Below are positions 55,469 through 63,588 of a stretch of DNA of 64,000 nt, in pieces. Source of the stretch: DASTEQ01 sp040905185 (GTDB taxonomy: Bacteria > Chloroflexota > Limnocylindria > QHBO01); assembly GCA_040905185.1 (NCBI GenBank), contig JBBDRZ010000001.1, positions 62,001-126,000 on the forward strand. The letters run 5' to 3'. The notes beneath the pieces were generated by a model. It was given only the letters and a program-made list of their open reading frames with translations. It made no database searches and was not told the DNA's origin. Positions within the stretch are counted from its first letter, which is position 1; every line of letters starts with the position of its first letter. A program made the translations under genes and the position numbers.

Positions 55469-56455
55469 ATGGCCGAGCTGAACATCCTGGAGGCCATCCG
55501 GCGGGCAATGGACGAGGAGCTGGCTGCCGACGAGCGGGTCATGGTCCTTGGCGAGGACGTGGGCCGCAAGGGTGGCGTCTTTGGCGCCACCGAGGGGCTG
55601 TGGGCCAAGTACGGGGACAAGCGCGTCCTCGATACGCCCCTCAGCGAGGGCCTCATCGCCGGCGCGGCCATGGGGGCCGCCCTGTACGGCCTGCGGCCCA
55701 TCGCCGAGATGCAGTTCGCCGACTTCGTGTATCCCGGCTTCAACCAGATCGTGAGCGAGATCGCGCGGATGCGGTTCCGGTCGAACGGTGCGTTTGGGGT
55801 ACCGATGGTCATCCGCATGCCGTACGGCGGCGGGGTCCACGGCGCGCTGTACCACAGCCAGTCGAACGAGGGCTACTTCACCGCGACGGTGGGCCTGAAG
55901 GTGGTCGCGCCGGGCACCCCTGCCGATGCCTACGGGATGCTGAAGGCCGCCATCCGCGACCCCGATCCAGTCCTGTTCTTCGAGCACAAGAAGACGTATC
56001 GCTTATTCAAGGCGGAGGTGCCCGATGACGGTGACGGGCTGGTCCCCATTGGACCGGCGGCGGTCGTGCGACCCGGGTCGGACCTGTCGATCTTCTGCTA
56101 CGGCTACATGCGCTACTGCGCCCTCGAGGCGGCCGAGACGCTGGCCCGCGAGGGGGTGGAGGCCGAGGTGGTCGACCTGCGGACGCTGCGCCCGCTCGAC
56201 ACGGAGGCGGTGCTGGCCTCAGTGGAGCGCACCGGGCGGGCCCTGGTGGTGCACGAGGCAAACCAATTCGGGGGCTTTGGGGGCGAGGTGGCGGCGATCA
56301 TCGCCGAGCAGGGCTTCGAGCACCTGGACGCGCCGGTGACCCGCCTGGCCGGGCCCGAGGTGCCTGCCGTGCCGTACCACCACGACCTCGAGGAGTGGTT
56401 CATGGTCAACCCGGAGCGCATCGTCGAGGCGGCCCGGACGCTGGCCGCCTACTGA
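55469..56455 (+). CDS. 2-oxoacid dehydrogenase E1 component, beta subunit
   Basis: A 328-residue transketolase-like subunit that completes the ThDP active site with E1alpha. Hallmarks are VMVLGEDVGRKGGVFGAT, LDTPLSEGLIAGAAMG, QFADFVYPGFNQI and the C-terminal VVHEANQFGGFGGEV. Length is normal. ATG 55469 follows the E1alpha stop by 1 nt; the longer open frame upstream is a shadow of E1alpha. Confidence 0.92.
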   Translation: MAELNILEAIRRAMDEELAADERVMVLGEDVGRKGGVFGATEGLWAKYGDKRVLDTPLSEGLIAGAAMGAALYGLRPIAEMQFADFVYPGFNQIVSEIARMRFRSNGAFGVPMVIRMPYGGGVHGALYHSQSNEGYFTATVGLKVVAPGTPADAYGMLKAAIRDPDPVLFFEHKKTYRLFKAEVPDDGDGLVPIGPAAVVRPGSDLSIFCYGYMRYCALEAAETLAREGVEAEVVDLRTLRPLDTEAVLASVERTGRALVVHEANQFGGFGGEVAAIIAEQGFEHLDAPVTRLAGPEVPAVPYHHDLEEWFMVNPERIVEAARTLAAY

Positions 56456-56461
56456 ATCGGC

Positions 56462-56467
56462 TAGTCT
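56462..56467 (+). promoter_or_regulatory. Candidate -10 box for the E2 gene, leaderless type
   Basis: TAGTCT, 9 nt before ATG 56477 and directly after the E1beta stop. It may allow E2 to be made separately. Confidence 0.4.
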
Positions 56468-56476
56468 TCTGCACCG

Positions 56477-58078
56477 ATGTCGACGACGATCAAGATGCCC
56501 CAGCTCGGCGAGTCGGTGACCGAGGGCACAATCGAGCGCTGGCTCGTCAAAGTGGGCGACTCGGTCGCGCAATACGACCCGCTGTTCGAGGTCGTGACCG
56601 ACAAGGTCAATGCCGAGGTCCCGGCCGAGGTCGGCGGGGTGGTGACCAGCATTCTGGTCCCCGACGGTGAGACGGTGAAGGTCGGAACGCCGCTGGCCGA
56701 GATCGCCGAGGACGGCGAAGTCCCCGCGACGGCTGACACGCCGGGTGACGCGACGGCACCGATCGCGGCGACCGAGGTCGAACTGGAGGCCCCGCCCGAT
56801 GTAGGAGCGGAACCAGCTGCCGAGGCCGAACCTGCGAATGAGCCTGAGCCGGCGGTCGCCGAAGCCCCAGCGGAACCGGAGCCGGTTGCGGCGGAGCCTG
56901 AGCCGGTTGCGAAGGGCCCGGAGCCGGTTGCGGAGGGCCCGGAGCCGGCGGAAGCGGTCATGGAGCCCGTTGGCGCGGAGTCCGCTGACACCGTCCCTGG
57001 TGACGCCGCCATGCGGATGACGCCCGCCGTTCGTCGCCTCGTGCGCGAGCACGACCTTGACGTCGCCCAGATCTCCGGTACGGGGGCAGGCGGCCGCGTC
57101 ACGCGCGACGACGTTCTCGCTTTCGTGGCCGCCCAGCGGGCCGCGCCGTCAGCGCCGGTGGCTGAGCCAGCTCCCACTCCTGAGGTTGCACAACCGCCCC
57201 AGGCGCCTCCGTCGGAGCCGGCGCCTGCACCCATGCCCGAGGCACCAGCAGCACCAGCGGCACCAGCGCCGCCACCAGCGTCAGTTGTCGCTGCGCTGCC
57301 GGCTCCCCCATCTGCCCCTGCCCCGGCACCCGCCGCTCCGGCACCAGAGCCAATTCCGGCCCCGACCAGCGGCGACGTCGAGTGGCCGATGAGCCAGATG
57401 CGGAAAAGCATCGCCGCCAAGATGACGCAGGTCAAGCAGACCGTCCCCCACGCGTACACCGTGGTTGAGGTCGACATGACCAACGTCGTTCGGTGGCGGG
57501 AGGCGAACAACGAGGCCTACAAGGCGCGCGAGGCGATCGGCATCAGCTACGTCGCGGTGGTGATCAAAGCCGTGACCGAAGCCCTTCGCCAGCATCCGAC
57601 CTTGAACAGCCAGTTCGCCGGGGATCGGATCATCCTCAAGCATCGGACCAACATCGGGATCGCGGTCGCGGTCGAAAACGGGCTGGTGGTGCCGGTCATC
57701 CAGGATGCCGACCAGCTGTCGGTCAGCGGGGTCAACCGCCGCGTCCAGGACCTGGCGGCGCGCGCCCGCGCCAATCGGCTCAAGCTGGATGAGATCCAGG
57801 GCGGGACGTTTACCGTCAATAACACCGGCTGGTTCGGGTCGGTCTCATCCATGCCGATCATCAACGCGCCGGAGGTGGCCATCCTGTCCATGGAGGCCAT
57901 CGTCAAACGGCCGCGGGTCATCGAGGTTGACGGCGCGGACGTCATCGCGGTCCGGCACTTGATGAACATGACCTGCTCGTTCGATCACCGGGTCCTGGAC
58001 GGGGCCCAGGTGGGCTACTTCTTGGCCGACGTGCGCAAGCGCCTCGAGGGCTGGGACGCGGAGACTTCGCTGGCCTAG
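56477..58078 (+). CDS. 2-oxoacid dehydrogenase E2, dihydrolipoamide acyltransferase
   Basis: A 533-residue enzyme. The N-terminal lipoyl domain (1-78) has the lipoylated Lys in VTDKVNAEV (about 43). A peripheral-subunit-binding domain (about 175-212, MTPAVRRLVREHDLD) follows, and the C-terminal catalytic domain has DHRVLDG (about 503-509). Two long Ala/Pro/Glu linkers contain imperfect PEPVA and APAAPAP repeats. It needs lipoate made by LipA and LipB, encoded 4 kb downstream. The stop shares CTAG with the convergent gene. Confidence 0.92.
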   Translation: MSTTIKMPQLGESVTEGTIERWLVKVGDSVAQYDPLFEVVTDKVNAEVPAEVGGVVTSILVPDGETVKVGTPLAEIAEDGEVPATADTPGDATAPIAATEVELEAPPDVGAEPAAEAEPANEPEPAVAEAPAEPEPVAAEPEPVAKGPEPVAEGPEPAEAVMEPVGAESADTVPGDAAMRMTPAVRRLVREHDLDVAQISGTGAGGRVTRDDVLAFVAAQRAAPSAPVAEPAPTPEVAQPPQAPPSEPAPAPMPEAPAAPAAPAPPPASVVAALPAPPSAPAPAPAAPAPEPIPAPTSGDVEWPMSQMRKSIAAKMTQVKQTVPHAYTVVEVDMTNVVRWREANNEAYKAREAIGISYVAVVIKAVTEALRQHPTLNSQFAGDRIILKHRTNIGIAVAVENGLVVPVIQDADQLSVSGVNRRVQDLAARARANRLKLDEIQGGTFTVNNTGWFGSVSSMPIINAPEVAILSMEAIVKRPRVIEVDGADVIAVRHLMNMTCSFDHRVLDGAQVGYFLADVRKRLEGWDAETSLA

Positions 58079-59025
58079 GTCTGGGCTGGTCGCCTCCGTC
58101 GCCGGCGCGCGGCGAGCGGTTCCCCGCTCATGCGCCGCACGGCGGGGATCCAGGCCAACGCCCCAAGTGCCTGCACCGCGATCCATAGCAGGACGAGGAG
58201 CCCGGGCACGCCCACCACGGCGCCCGGCACGAACCAGACCAGCGGCGCATCCAGCAAGGCGAAGACATCGGTGCCGAGGCCAATCAATCCGGTATCCGCC
58301 CCGCTCAGTTCTGCGATCCGTCCGACGGAGGCCGCGCCGTCGGTTGGCGCAGATGGACCTGCCGCCGCGACTGGCTGGGGCGTGGGGCTTGGGCGTGGCG
58401 TCGAGGTGGGCGCGGGTGTGGCGGTGGCCGTCGGGTCAGGGCGGGGAGTCAGGAGCGGCGGCAGCGTCGGGATCGGAGTGGAGAGGGGCGGGAGCGTCGG
58501 GATCGGTGTCGAGAGGGGCGGCAGCGTCGGGATTGGCGTTGGGACGGGCGTCGGTTCGAGCGCCGCCGCCACCACGACCGTCACCGGCGCCCCGTCGTAG
58601 GCAGTTCCCGTGCACTGATTGGTGACGTGGACGTGGTTGCTCCAGTTCCAAGTCCCCGCCTGGGTGGGCAGCAGCTGGATATCGAAGCTCACCGACTCCA
58701 GGGGATCGAGGAAGTCGATCCCGGATACGGAGGTGACCTCGACCCAGGCCCCGACGACCGCGGCGACCCAGCTCGACCCGTCCGACGCCACCACGTTGCC
58801 GGCGGCCTGGATCACGAAGCTGCTGGGAATCTCGACGTTGACGCATCCGGCGGGAGGCCCGGCCAGGTTGAGGGCCAGCATGTGGAAGGTCGTGGACTGG
58901 CCCGCGGTGGCAACCAGTGGCGAGGCCGTGAGCGTCCACAGGCTCACCGCGCGGACGGCGCCTACCGTGCCGAGGGTCAGGATGGCGACCGCGAGCGCGG
59001 TCAGGACCCCCCGTCGCATGCTCAC
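58075..59025 (-). CDS. Secreted/membrane protein with Pro-Thr repeat stalk, unknown function
   Basis: A 316-residue protein. An N-terminal signal peptide (VLTALAVAILTLGTVGAVRA) is followed by a beta-rich domain (about 30-150), a Pro/Thr stalk (about 150-215) made partly of three copies of TPIPTLPPLS, a linker, and a C-terminal transmembrane helix (about 265-290) with an Arg-rich cytosolic end. This is the layout of a surface protein held by its C-terminus. No family was recognised. GTG 59025 overlaps the upstream stop (GTGA); ATG 59019 is an alternative. Confidence 0.7.
   Translation of the reverse strand: MSMRRGVLTALAVAILTLGTVGAVRAVSLWTLTASPLVATAGQSTTFHMLALNLAGPPAGCVNVEIPSSFVIQAAGNVVASDGSSWVAAVVGAWVEVTSVSGIDFLDPLESVSFDIQLLPTQAGTWNWSNHVHVTNQCTGTAYDGAPVTVVVAAALEPTPVPTPIPTLPPLSTPIPTLPPLSTPIPTLPPLLTPRPDPTATATPAPTSTPRPSPTPQPVAAAGPSAPTDGAASVGRIAELSGADTGLIGLGTDVFALLDAPLVWFVPGAVVGVPGLLVLLWIAVQALGALAWIPAVRRMSGEPLAARRRRRRPAQT
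58451..58540 (-). repeat. Three 30-bp tandem repeats in the Pro-Thr stalk
   Basis: Units at 58451-58480, 58481-58510 and 58511-58540 differ at a few positions. On the minus strand each encodes TPIPTLPPLS or a close variant. Confidence 0.8.
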
Positions 59026-60872
59026 GGCATCCACAGGGCGGGACGCCAGATACCGGGCGCTCGGTCGGCCGGCAACGGCGCGTCTGGAGCCGTCTCCATC
59101 CCCGTGATGAATGCGACCACGAGGTCCTCTTCGAGCTGCCGGCCCGCGGCATCACCCAGCCGCTTGAGCGCCTCCTCGACCGGCAGCGCCTTGCGGTACG
59201 GGCGGCTGGTGGTCATGGCCGAGAAGGCATCGGCCACCGCCAGGATGCGCCCGATGACGGGAATCGCTTCGCCTTCCAGGCCGTCAAGATAGCCACGACC
59301 ATCCCAACGCTCGTGGTGGTGCCGGATCCCGGCACGAACCAGGTCGACGTTCGGGATATCTCGGACGATGGCATCGCCCAGGGCTACATGCTGCTGGAAG
59401 ATGCGCACCTCGTCCGCGGTCAGCCGACTGGGCTTGCGGAGGAGGTGATCGGGAATCCCGATCTTGCCCACGTCGTGGAGCAGACCCGCGAGCTGGATCG
59501 TGCGCCGCAGGTCCGGATTGAGGCCCAGCCGGCCGGCAAGGAAGACGGCATAGCGGGCCACGTCCTCGGAGTGACGCTTGGTGTATCGGTCCTTGGAGTC
59601 GACCGCGATGATCAGGCCCTGCAGCACATCAAAGCTGCCCGACACGATCTTCTCCTGCTCGTCGCTGATGGACGCGACGCATACCGCATCCCCACCGCTG
59701 GTCCGGGCTTCGCCGACGGCCACCGCCACCGCCGACAGGAGCCCGGTGACCGAATCGGCGTGGTTGGGGTACAGGCAGACGCCGGCACTGACGGTGACCG
59801 GAAGCTGCTCCGAGTTCCCGAACTGGACGCTGACATCAGCCAGCGCCGATCGGATGCGGTTCACGGCGGCCTCGACCTCGGCGCTCGCCGCGCCGGGGAG
59901 GACGAGAAGGAACTCATCCGGGCCGTAACGGGCGACCGCATCGTCGCCTCCCGCCTCGGACTCGACCAGGTCGGCCACCCGCAGCAGGACCTCATCGGCC
60001 GCCTCGTGGCCGTGGGTGTCGTTGAAGAGCCGGAAGTTGTCAATGTCGATCAGCGCCACGCCGAACCGGCCGGCGCCTGCCCGGGCCGCCTCCACCGCCT
60101 CGGCCAGGAGGTTGACCACCGCGCCGTGATTCAGCAGGCCGGTCAATGGGTCACGCCGCTCGGCATCGATCAGCTCGGCCTGTTGCCGGGTGATCCGCCG
60201 CTGGGCGGCGCGGAATACGCCGAACAGGATCAACGCCAGGACCAGCGCCGCGCCAAGGGTCACGAGGACGATGTCCCGCCGGGCGGCCTCGAGGCTGGCC
60301 ATCAGCGGAGCGGCATCTCGCCACATCGCGATCACGGCGAGGGGCTCGCCGGCGTCCGACGTGAGCGGCAGGTACTCCTGGACCACCTGCTCGGCGCCAA
60401 ACCCGGCCGAACCGGCGTCCATGGCTTCGTTGCCGGGGAGGACATTCACCGCCGGCTGTCCATTGAGCGCCATCTGCATGGAGGCCGATACGTCTGGCTT
60501 ATCTCCACGCACACCGGCGGCGGTGCTGGCCAGGATCGTGCCGTCGGTCGCGCGCAGGTCGATCCGGAGGATCTCGTCTTCGGCAATGAGGGTCGCCAGC
60601 TTGGCCTCGAGCGCGGCGGCCGAGGCCCGGGTTGGTCCATCGCTGTCGACGTCTTCCTGGCTGACGTTGCCGTTGACGAACAGCGCGACCAACGCCCGAT
60701 CACGGGCCACTGCAGCATTGACCGTCGCACTCGACAGGTGGGTGCCGGTGACGGTCACCAGGGCGGTGGCGGTGACGCCGACGAGCACCAGGAACACGCC
60801 GTAGACGAGTGCCAGCAGCATCGGTCGACGTGGGGTACCCGATCGGCGGCGGGGCAGGCGCGGGTGCCACAT
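59022..60872 (-). CDS. Membrane-bound GGDEF / HD-GYP protein with degenerate motifs
   Basis: A 616-residue protein. Two transmembrane helices (about 18-40 and 200-220) bracket an extracytoplasmic sensor-like domain. A GGDEF-type domain follows with the signature RYGPDEF (GPDEF in place of GGDEF), then an HD-GYP phosphodiesterase domain with HD in LLHDVGKIGIPDHLL and HHERWDGRGYLDG, where GYP is GYL. The HD metal site and the second His pair are present. It is thus likely a c-di-GMP or related phosphodiesterase with a regulatory GGDEF domain. A -10 box (TATCCT, 60910-60915 on the minus strand) lies about 38 nt before the ATG. Confidence 0.85.
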   Translation of the reverse strand: MWHPRLPRRRSGTPRRPMLLALVYGVFLVLVGVTATALVTVTGTHLSSATVNAAVARDRALVALFVNGNVSQEDVDSDGPTRASAAALEAKLATLIAEDEILRIDLRATDGTILASTAAGVRGDKPDVSASMQMALNGQPAVNVLPGNEAMDAGSAGFGAEQVVQEYLPLTSDAGEPLAVIAMWRDAAPLMASLEAARRDIVLVTLGAALVLALILFGVFRAAQRRITRQQAELIDAERRDPLTGLLNHGAVVNLLAEAVEAARAGAGRFGVALIDIDNFRLFNDTHGHEAADEVLLRVADLVESEAGGDDAVARYGPDEFLLVLPGAASAEVEAAVNRIRSALADVSVQFGNSEQLPVTVSAGVCLYPNHADSVTGLLSAVAVAVGEARTSGGDAVCVASISDEQEKIVSGSFDVLQGLIIAVDSKDRYTKRHSEDVARYAVFLAGRLGLNPDLRRTIQLAGLLHDVGKIGIPDHLLRKPSRLTADEVRIFQQHVALGDAIVRDIPNVDLVRAGIRHHHERWDGRGYLDGLEGEAIPVIGRILAVADAFSAMTTSRPYRKALPVEEALKRLGDAAGRQLEEDLVVAFITGMETAPDAPLPADRAPGIWRPALWMP

Positions 60873-61010
60873 GTCGAGGACCGTACGCAGAGGCTGATCT
60901 CGCGTCGATAGGATATTTCGACCCCCGGCCGGAGAGCAGCGCGCACGCGGCGCAGCGGGCCGCGGACCGCCCAGTACTGATTGGGACTTTCGTACCTGGC
61001 CGAGGTCAGA

Positions 61011-61220
61011 CTAGTCGGCCGGACGGTGCTCCCGGTAGGCAGCCATGAGGCGCTCCGCATCGCCCGGCGCGAGGTAGCGCACGGCCTCGCGCATCGTCAC
61101 GCCTGATGCCCGGTTCGTCCGAGGCGCCAGCCAGGTCGCCACCTCGGTCGGACGGCGCTTGCCGATCGCGCGCCATGCAGATTCGATCTCAGACGCCACG
61201 GCAGCAGCATCGATGGCCAC
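61011..61220 (-). CDS. Small protein of unknown function (69 aa), leaderless promoter
   Basis: A 69-residue soluble protein (AIDAAAVASEIESAWRAIG at the N-terminus, LAPGDAERLMAAYREH at the C-terminus), rich in Ala and Arg, with no Cys. It was recognised mainly because GTG 61220 follows a TAGACT -10 box by 7 nt, matching the rule seen at many other genes. It is divergent from lipA, and its promoter mirrors the lipA promoter. Function unknown. Confidence 0.5.
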   Translation of the reverse strand: MAIDAAAVASEIESAWRAIGKRRPTEVATWLAPRTNRASGVTMREAVRYLAPGDAERLMAAYREHRPAD

Positions 61221-61227
61221 GCCGTCG

Positions 61228-61254
61228 AGTCTATCGTCCTGCCTTCGGTAGACT
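61228..61254. promoter_or_regulatory. Back-to-back leaderless promoters of the 69-aa gene (-) and lipA (+)
   Basis: TAGACT on the minus strand (61228-61233) is 7 nt from GTG 61220. TAGACT on the plus strand (61249-61254) is 7 nt from ATG 61262. The same hexamer and spacing occur in both directions. Confidence 0.55.
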
Positions 61255-61261
61255 GGCACCC

Positions 61262-62296
61262 ATGTCTCGCGATTTCTCGGACCTGGGCGAGCTGTCGGTC
61301 CTGGGCCAGCCCGCCGGTCACGCCGGCCCGTCGGCGGTCATGTACCCCGGTGGCCCAGACCTGAACAGCGGCATGCCCGCCCCCGGCGAGGCGATCCCCG
61401 AGAATGCGGGCCCCGGTGGTCGGCGGCCCGAGTGGCTCAAGGTCCGCCTCGGCGCCGGGGAGACGTACGCCGGTCTGCGCCGGCTGCTGCGGGACGGGGC
61501 GCTCCATACCGTGTGCGAGGAGGCCCGGTGCCCGAACCAGGGGGAGTGCTGGACCCTGGGCACGGCCACCTTCATGGTGCTGGGCAGCGTCTGCACCCGG
61601 AACTGCGGGTTCTGCGCCATCGAGACCGGACGCCCACGCGAGACGGACCTCGATGAGCCGCGTCGGGTGGCGGAGGCCGCGCGGCGCATGGGCCTGCGGC
61701 ACGCGGTCATCACCATGGTTGCCCGTGACGACCTGCCCGACGGCGGAGCTGGGATCGTGGCCGAGACGGTGCGCCACATCCGCCTCGCCTGCCCGGGCAC
61801 CAGCATCGAGGTCCTGATCTCCGACCTGAACGGGCGCGAGGCCGACATCCGGACCGTGGTCGAGGCCCAGCCCGAGATCCTGAACCACAACGTCGAGACG
61901 GTCCCGCGTCTGCAGCGACCGGTCCGCCGGCGGGCCCGATGGGATCGCAGCGTGGGGGTGCTCACCACCGGCCGCCGGCTGGCGGCCGACATCGGTCATC
62001 AGATGACCACCAAGACCGGGCTCATGGTCGGCCTGGGAGAAACGTGGGACGAGGTCACCCAGGCCATGGGCCTGTTGCGCGAGGCCCGGATCGACGTACT
62101 GACCATCGGCCAATACCTGCGCCCCAGCCGGTCCCATCTGCCGCTGGTCAAGTACTACACACCGGCCGAGTTCATGGCGCTGCGCCGGATCGGGTTGGAC
62201 ATGGGATTCGCCCACGTCCAATCCGGGCCGTTGGTGCGATCCAGCTACCACGCCGCCGAACAGGTCCCGGGCGGCGACCTGGCGGCCGCCGTCTGA
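61262..62296 (+). CDS. lipA: Lipoyl synthase
   Basis: A 344-residue radical SAM enzyme that inserts two sulfur atoms into protein-bound octanoyl groups. The auxiliary cluster motif C-x4-C-x5-C is CEEARCPNQGECW, the radical SAM motif is CTRNCGFC, and the C-terminal RSSYHA serine motif is present. The N-terminus has a 45-residue Gly/Pro-rich extension. It acts on the E2 lipoyl domain made by 56477-58078. The start is fixed by the leaderless promoter. Confidence 0.95.
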   Translation: MSRDFSDLGELSVLGQPAGHAGPSAVMYPGGPDLNSGMPAPGEAIPENAGPGGRRPEWLKVRLGAGETYAGLRRLLRDGALHTVCEEARCPNQGECWTLGTATFMVLGSVCTRNCGFCAIETGRPRETDLDEPRRVAEAARRMGLRHAVITMVARDDLPDGGAGIVAETVRHIRLACPGTSIEVLISDLNGREADIRTVVEAQPEILNHNVETVPRLQRPVRRRARWDRSVGVLTTGRRLAADIGHQMTTKTGLMVGLGETWDEVTQAMGLLREARIDVLTIGQYLRPSRSHLPLVKYYTPAEFMALRRIGLDMGFAHVQSGPLVRSSYHAAEQVPGGDLAAAV

Positions 62297-62304
62297 GCTG
62301 ACCG

Positions 62305-62838
62305 ATGCGGAAGCACGTCGAAATCTTCGCGGGACGGCTGGCGATCACGCATCGCCAGCTCCTCGACGCCGCAGAGGCGTGCACCGATGACGACCTGTCG
62401 TGGCACCCCGGCCCCACCTCACCGCCGATCGCGTTCCACCTGTGGCACGCCGGCCGATGGGCCGATCGCTGGGCGGAGACCGTCGGCGGCGCCCCGCAAC
62501 GGTGGGTGCGCGAGGGGCTGACGGCCAAGTGGGGCTTCCCCGCAGCGCAGGGCCAGGGCGACACCGGGATGCTGCTGCCCGACGACGAGGCCGCAGCGCT
62601 TCCGTTCCCGCGCCGCGACCAGCTCACGACGTATCTCCGTGGGGCCTTCAACGACCTTGAACAAGCGGTTGGAGCGCTCGACGACGAGACGATCCTGGTG
62701 CCCGGCGACGACCTCCTCGGCAAGCGGGCCCCGCTGGCGGACTCGTTGACCCGACACCTCGCGCACGTCAACCGCCACCTGGGGATGGTCGAGGCCCTGC
62801 GCGGGCTCCGGGGCGGCCACGGCACGGCGACGGTCTGA
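62305..62838 (+). CDS. DinB-like four-helix protein
   Basis: A 177-residue protein with the DinB/YfiT pattern of histidines: FHLWHAGRW near 45-52 and TRHLAHVNRHLGM near 150-162, which usually bind one metal ion. Members are metal-dependent thiol transferases or of unknown activity. It is inserted between lipA and lipB with 8 nt and 3 nt spacers, so it belongs to the same transcript; a role in lipoate metabolism is not evident. Confidence 0.75.
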   Translation: MRKHVEIFAGRLAITHRQLLDAAEACTDDDLSWHPGPTSPPIAFHLWHAGRWADRWAETVGGAPQRWVREGLTAKWGFPAAQGQGDTGMLLPDDEAAALPFPRRDQLTTYLRGAFNDLEQAVGALDDETILVPGDDLLGKRAPLADSLTRHLAHVNRHLGMVEALRGLRGGHGTATV

Positions 62839-62841
62839 CTC

Positions 62842-63588
62842 GTGGTCCAGCTGCGCGACATCAGCCGTCCACCGGCGGAGGAGTTGGAGCCGGTCCGTCG
62901 CCGGTCAGCGGTAGTCGACGACGATCGGCCGTTGCTGCTGGGTCACGGCGGGGCGCTGACCGTCGAATGGCTGGGTCGCGTCCCGTATCGGCCCACCTGG
63001 GACCGGCAGAATGAGCTGGCCGATCGGCGCCGCCGGCGCGAGATCGGTGACCGCGTCCTACTGCTCGAGCACGACCCGGTCTACACCATCGGCCGCGGCG
63101 GCGACGAGCGGAACCTTCTGGCCACACCGGGGCGGTTGGCGGCGCTGGGCGCGGAGCTGGTCCGCATCGACCGGGGCGGGGACGTCACGTTCCATGGACC
63201 CGGGCAGCTGGTGGCCTACCCGATCGTCGAGCTGCGCGACCCGCTCGACCTGCGGCGCTACGTGCGGACCCTGGAGGAGGCGATCATCGGCACCGCGGCT
63301 GACTTCGGCGTGGCCGCCGCTCGCGTCGAGGGCCTGCCGGGGGTCTGGGTGGATGGCGTCCGAAAGCTGGCGGCGGTCGGGGTGCGCGTCAAGCGCGGAG
63401 TTACCACCCATGGCCTGGCTCTCAACGTCAGCACCGACCTGGCCTGGTTCGACGAGATGATCCCGTGCGGCCTGCGCGACATCGAGGTCACGTCGCTGGC
63501 CCGCGAACGAGGCGAGCCTCCCGCCATGGCCGAGGTCGCGGCGAGGCTCGCCGATCATCTCGCCGAGGCGTTCGGCCTGCGCCGATGA
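62842..63588 (+). CDS. lipB: Octanoyl-[ACP]:protein N-octanoyltransferase
   Basis: A 248-residue enzyme that transfers octanoate from ACP to lipoyl domains, the substrate for LipA. The family motif RGGDVTFHGPGQLVAYPI is present, with catalytic Lys in VRKLAAVGVRV (about 174) and catalytic Cys in MIPCGLRD (about 208). The first 37 residues are an extension not typical of LipB, so an internal start is possible. The GTG at 62842 follows the DinB-like gene closely, and the stop overlaps the next gene (ATGA). Confidence 0.92.
   Translation: MVQLRDISRPPAEELEPVRRRSAVVDDDRPLLLGHGGALTVEWLGRVPYRPTWDRQNELADRRRRREIGDRVLLLEHDPVYTIGRGGDERNLLATPGRLAALGAELVRIDRGGDVTFHGPGQLVAYPIVELRDPLDLRRYVRTLEEAIIGTAADFGVAAARVEGLPGVWVDGVRKLAAVGVRVKRGVTTHGLALNVSTDLAWFDEMIPCGLRDIEVTSLARERGEPPAMAEVAARLADHLAEAFGLRR

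Noticed and set aside
54154..55818. A 554-codon open frame on the minus strand
   Set aside because: It is antisense to lpd, E1alpha and E1beta, all of which have clear catalytic motifs.
58451..58540. Repeat array considered as CRISPR
   Set aside because: The repeats are contiguous 30-bp units without spacers and encode an in-frame Pro-Thr stalk.
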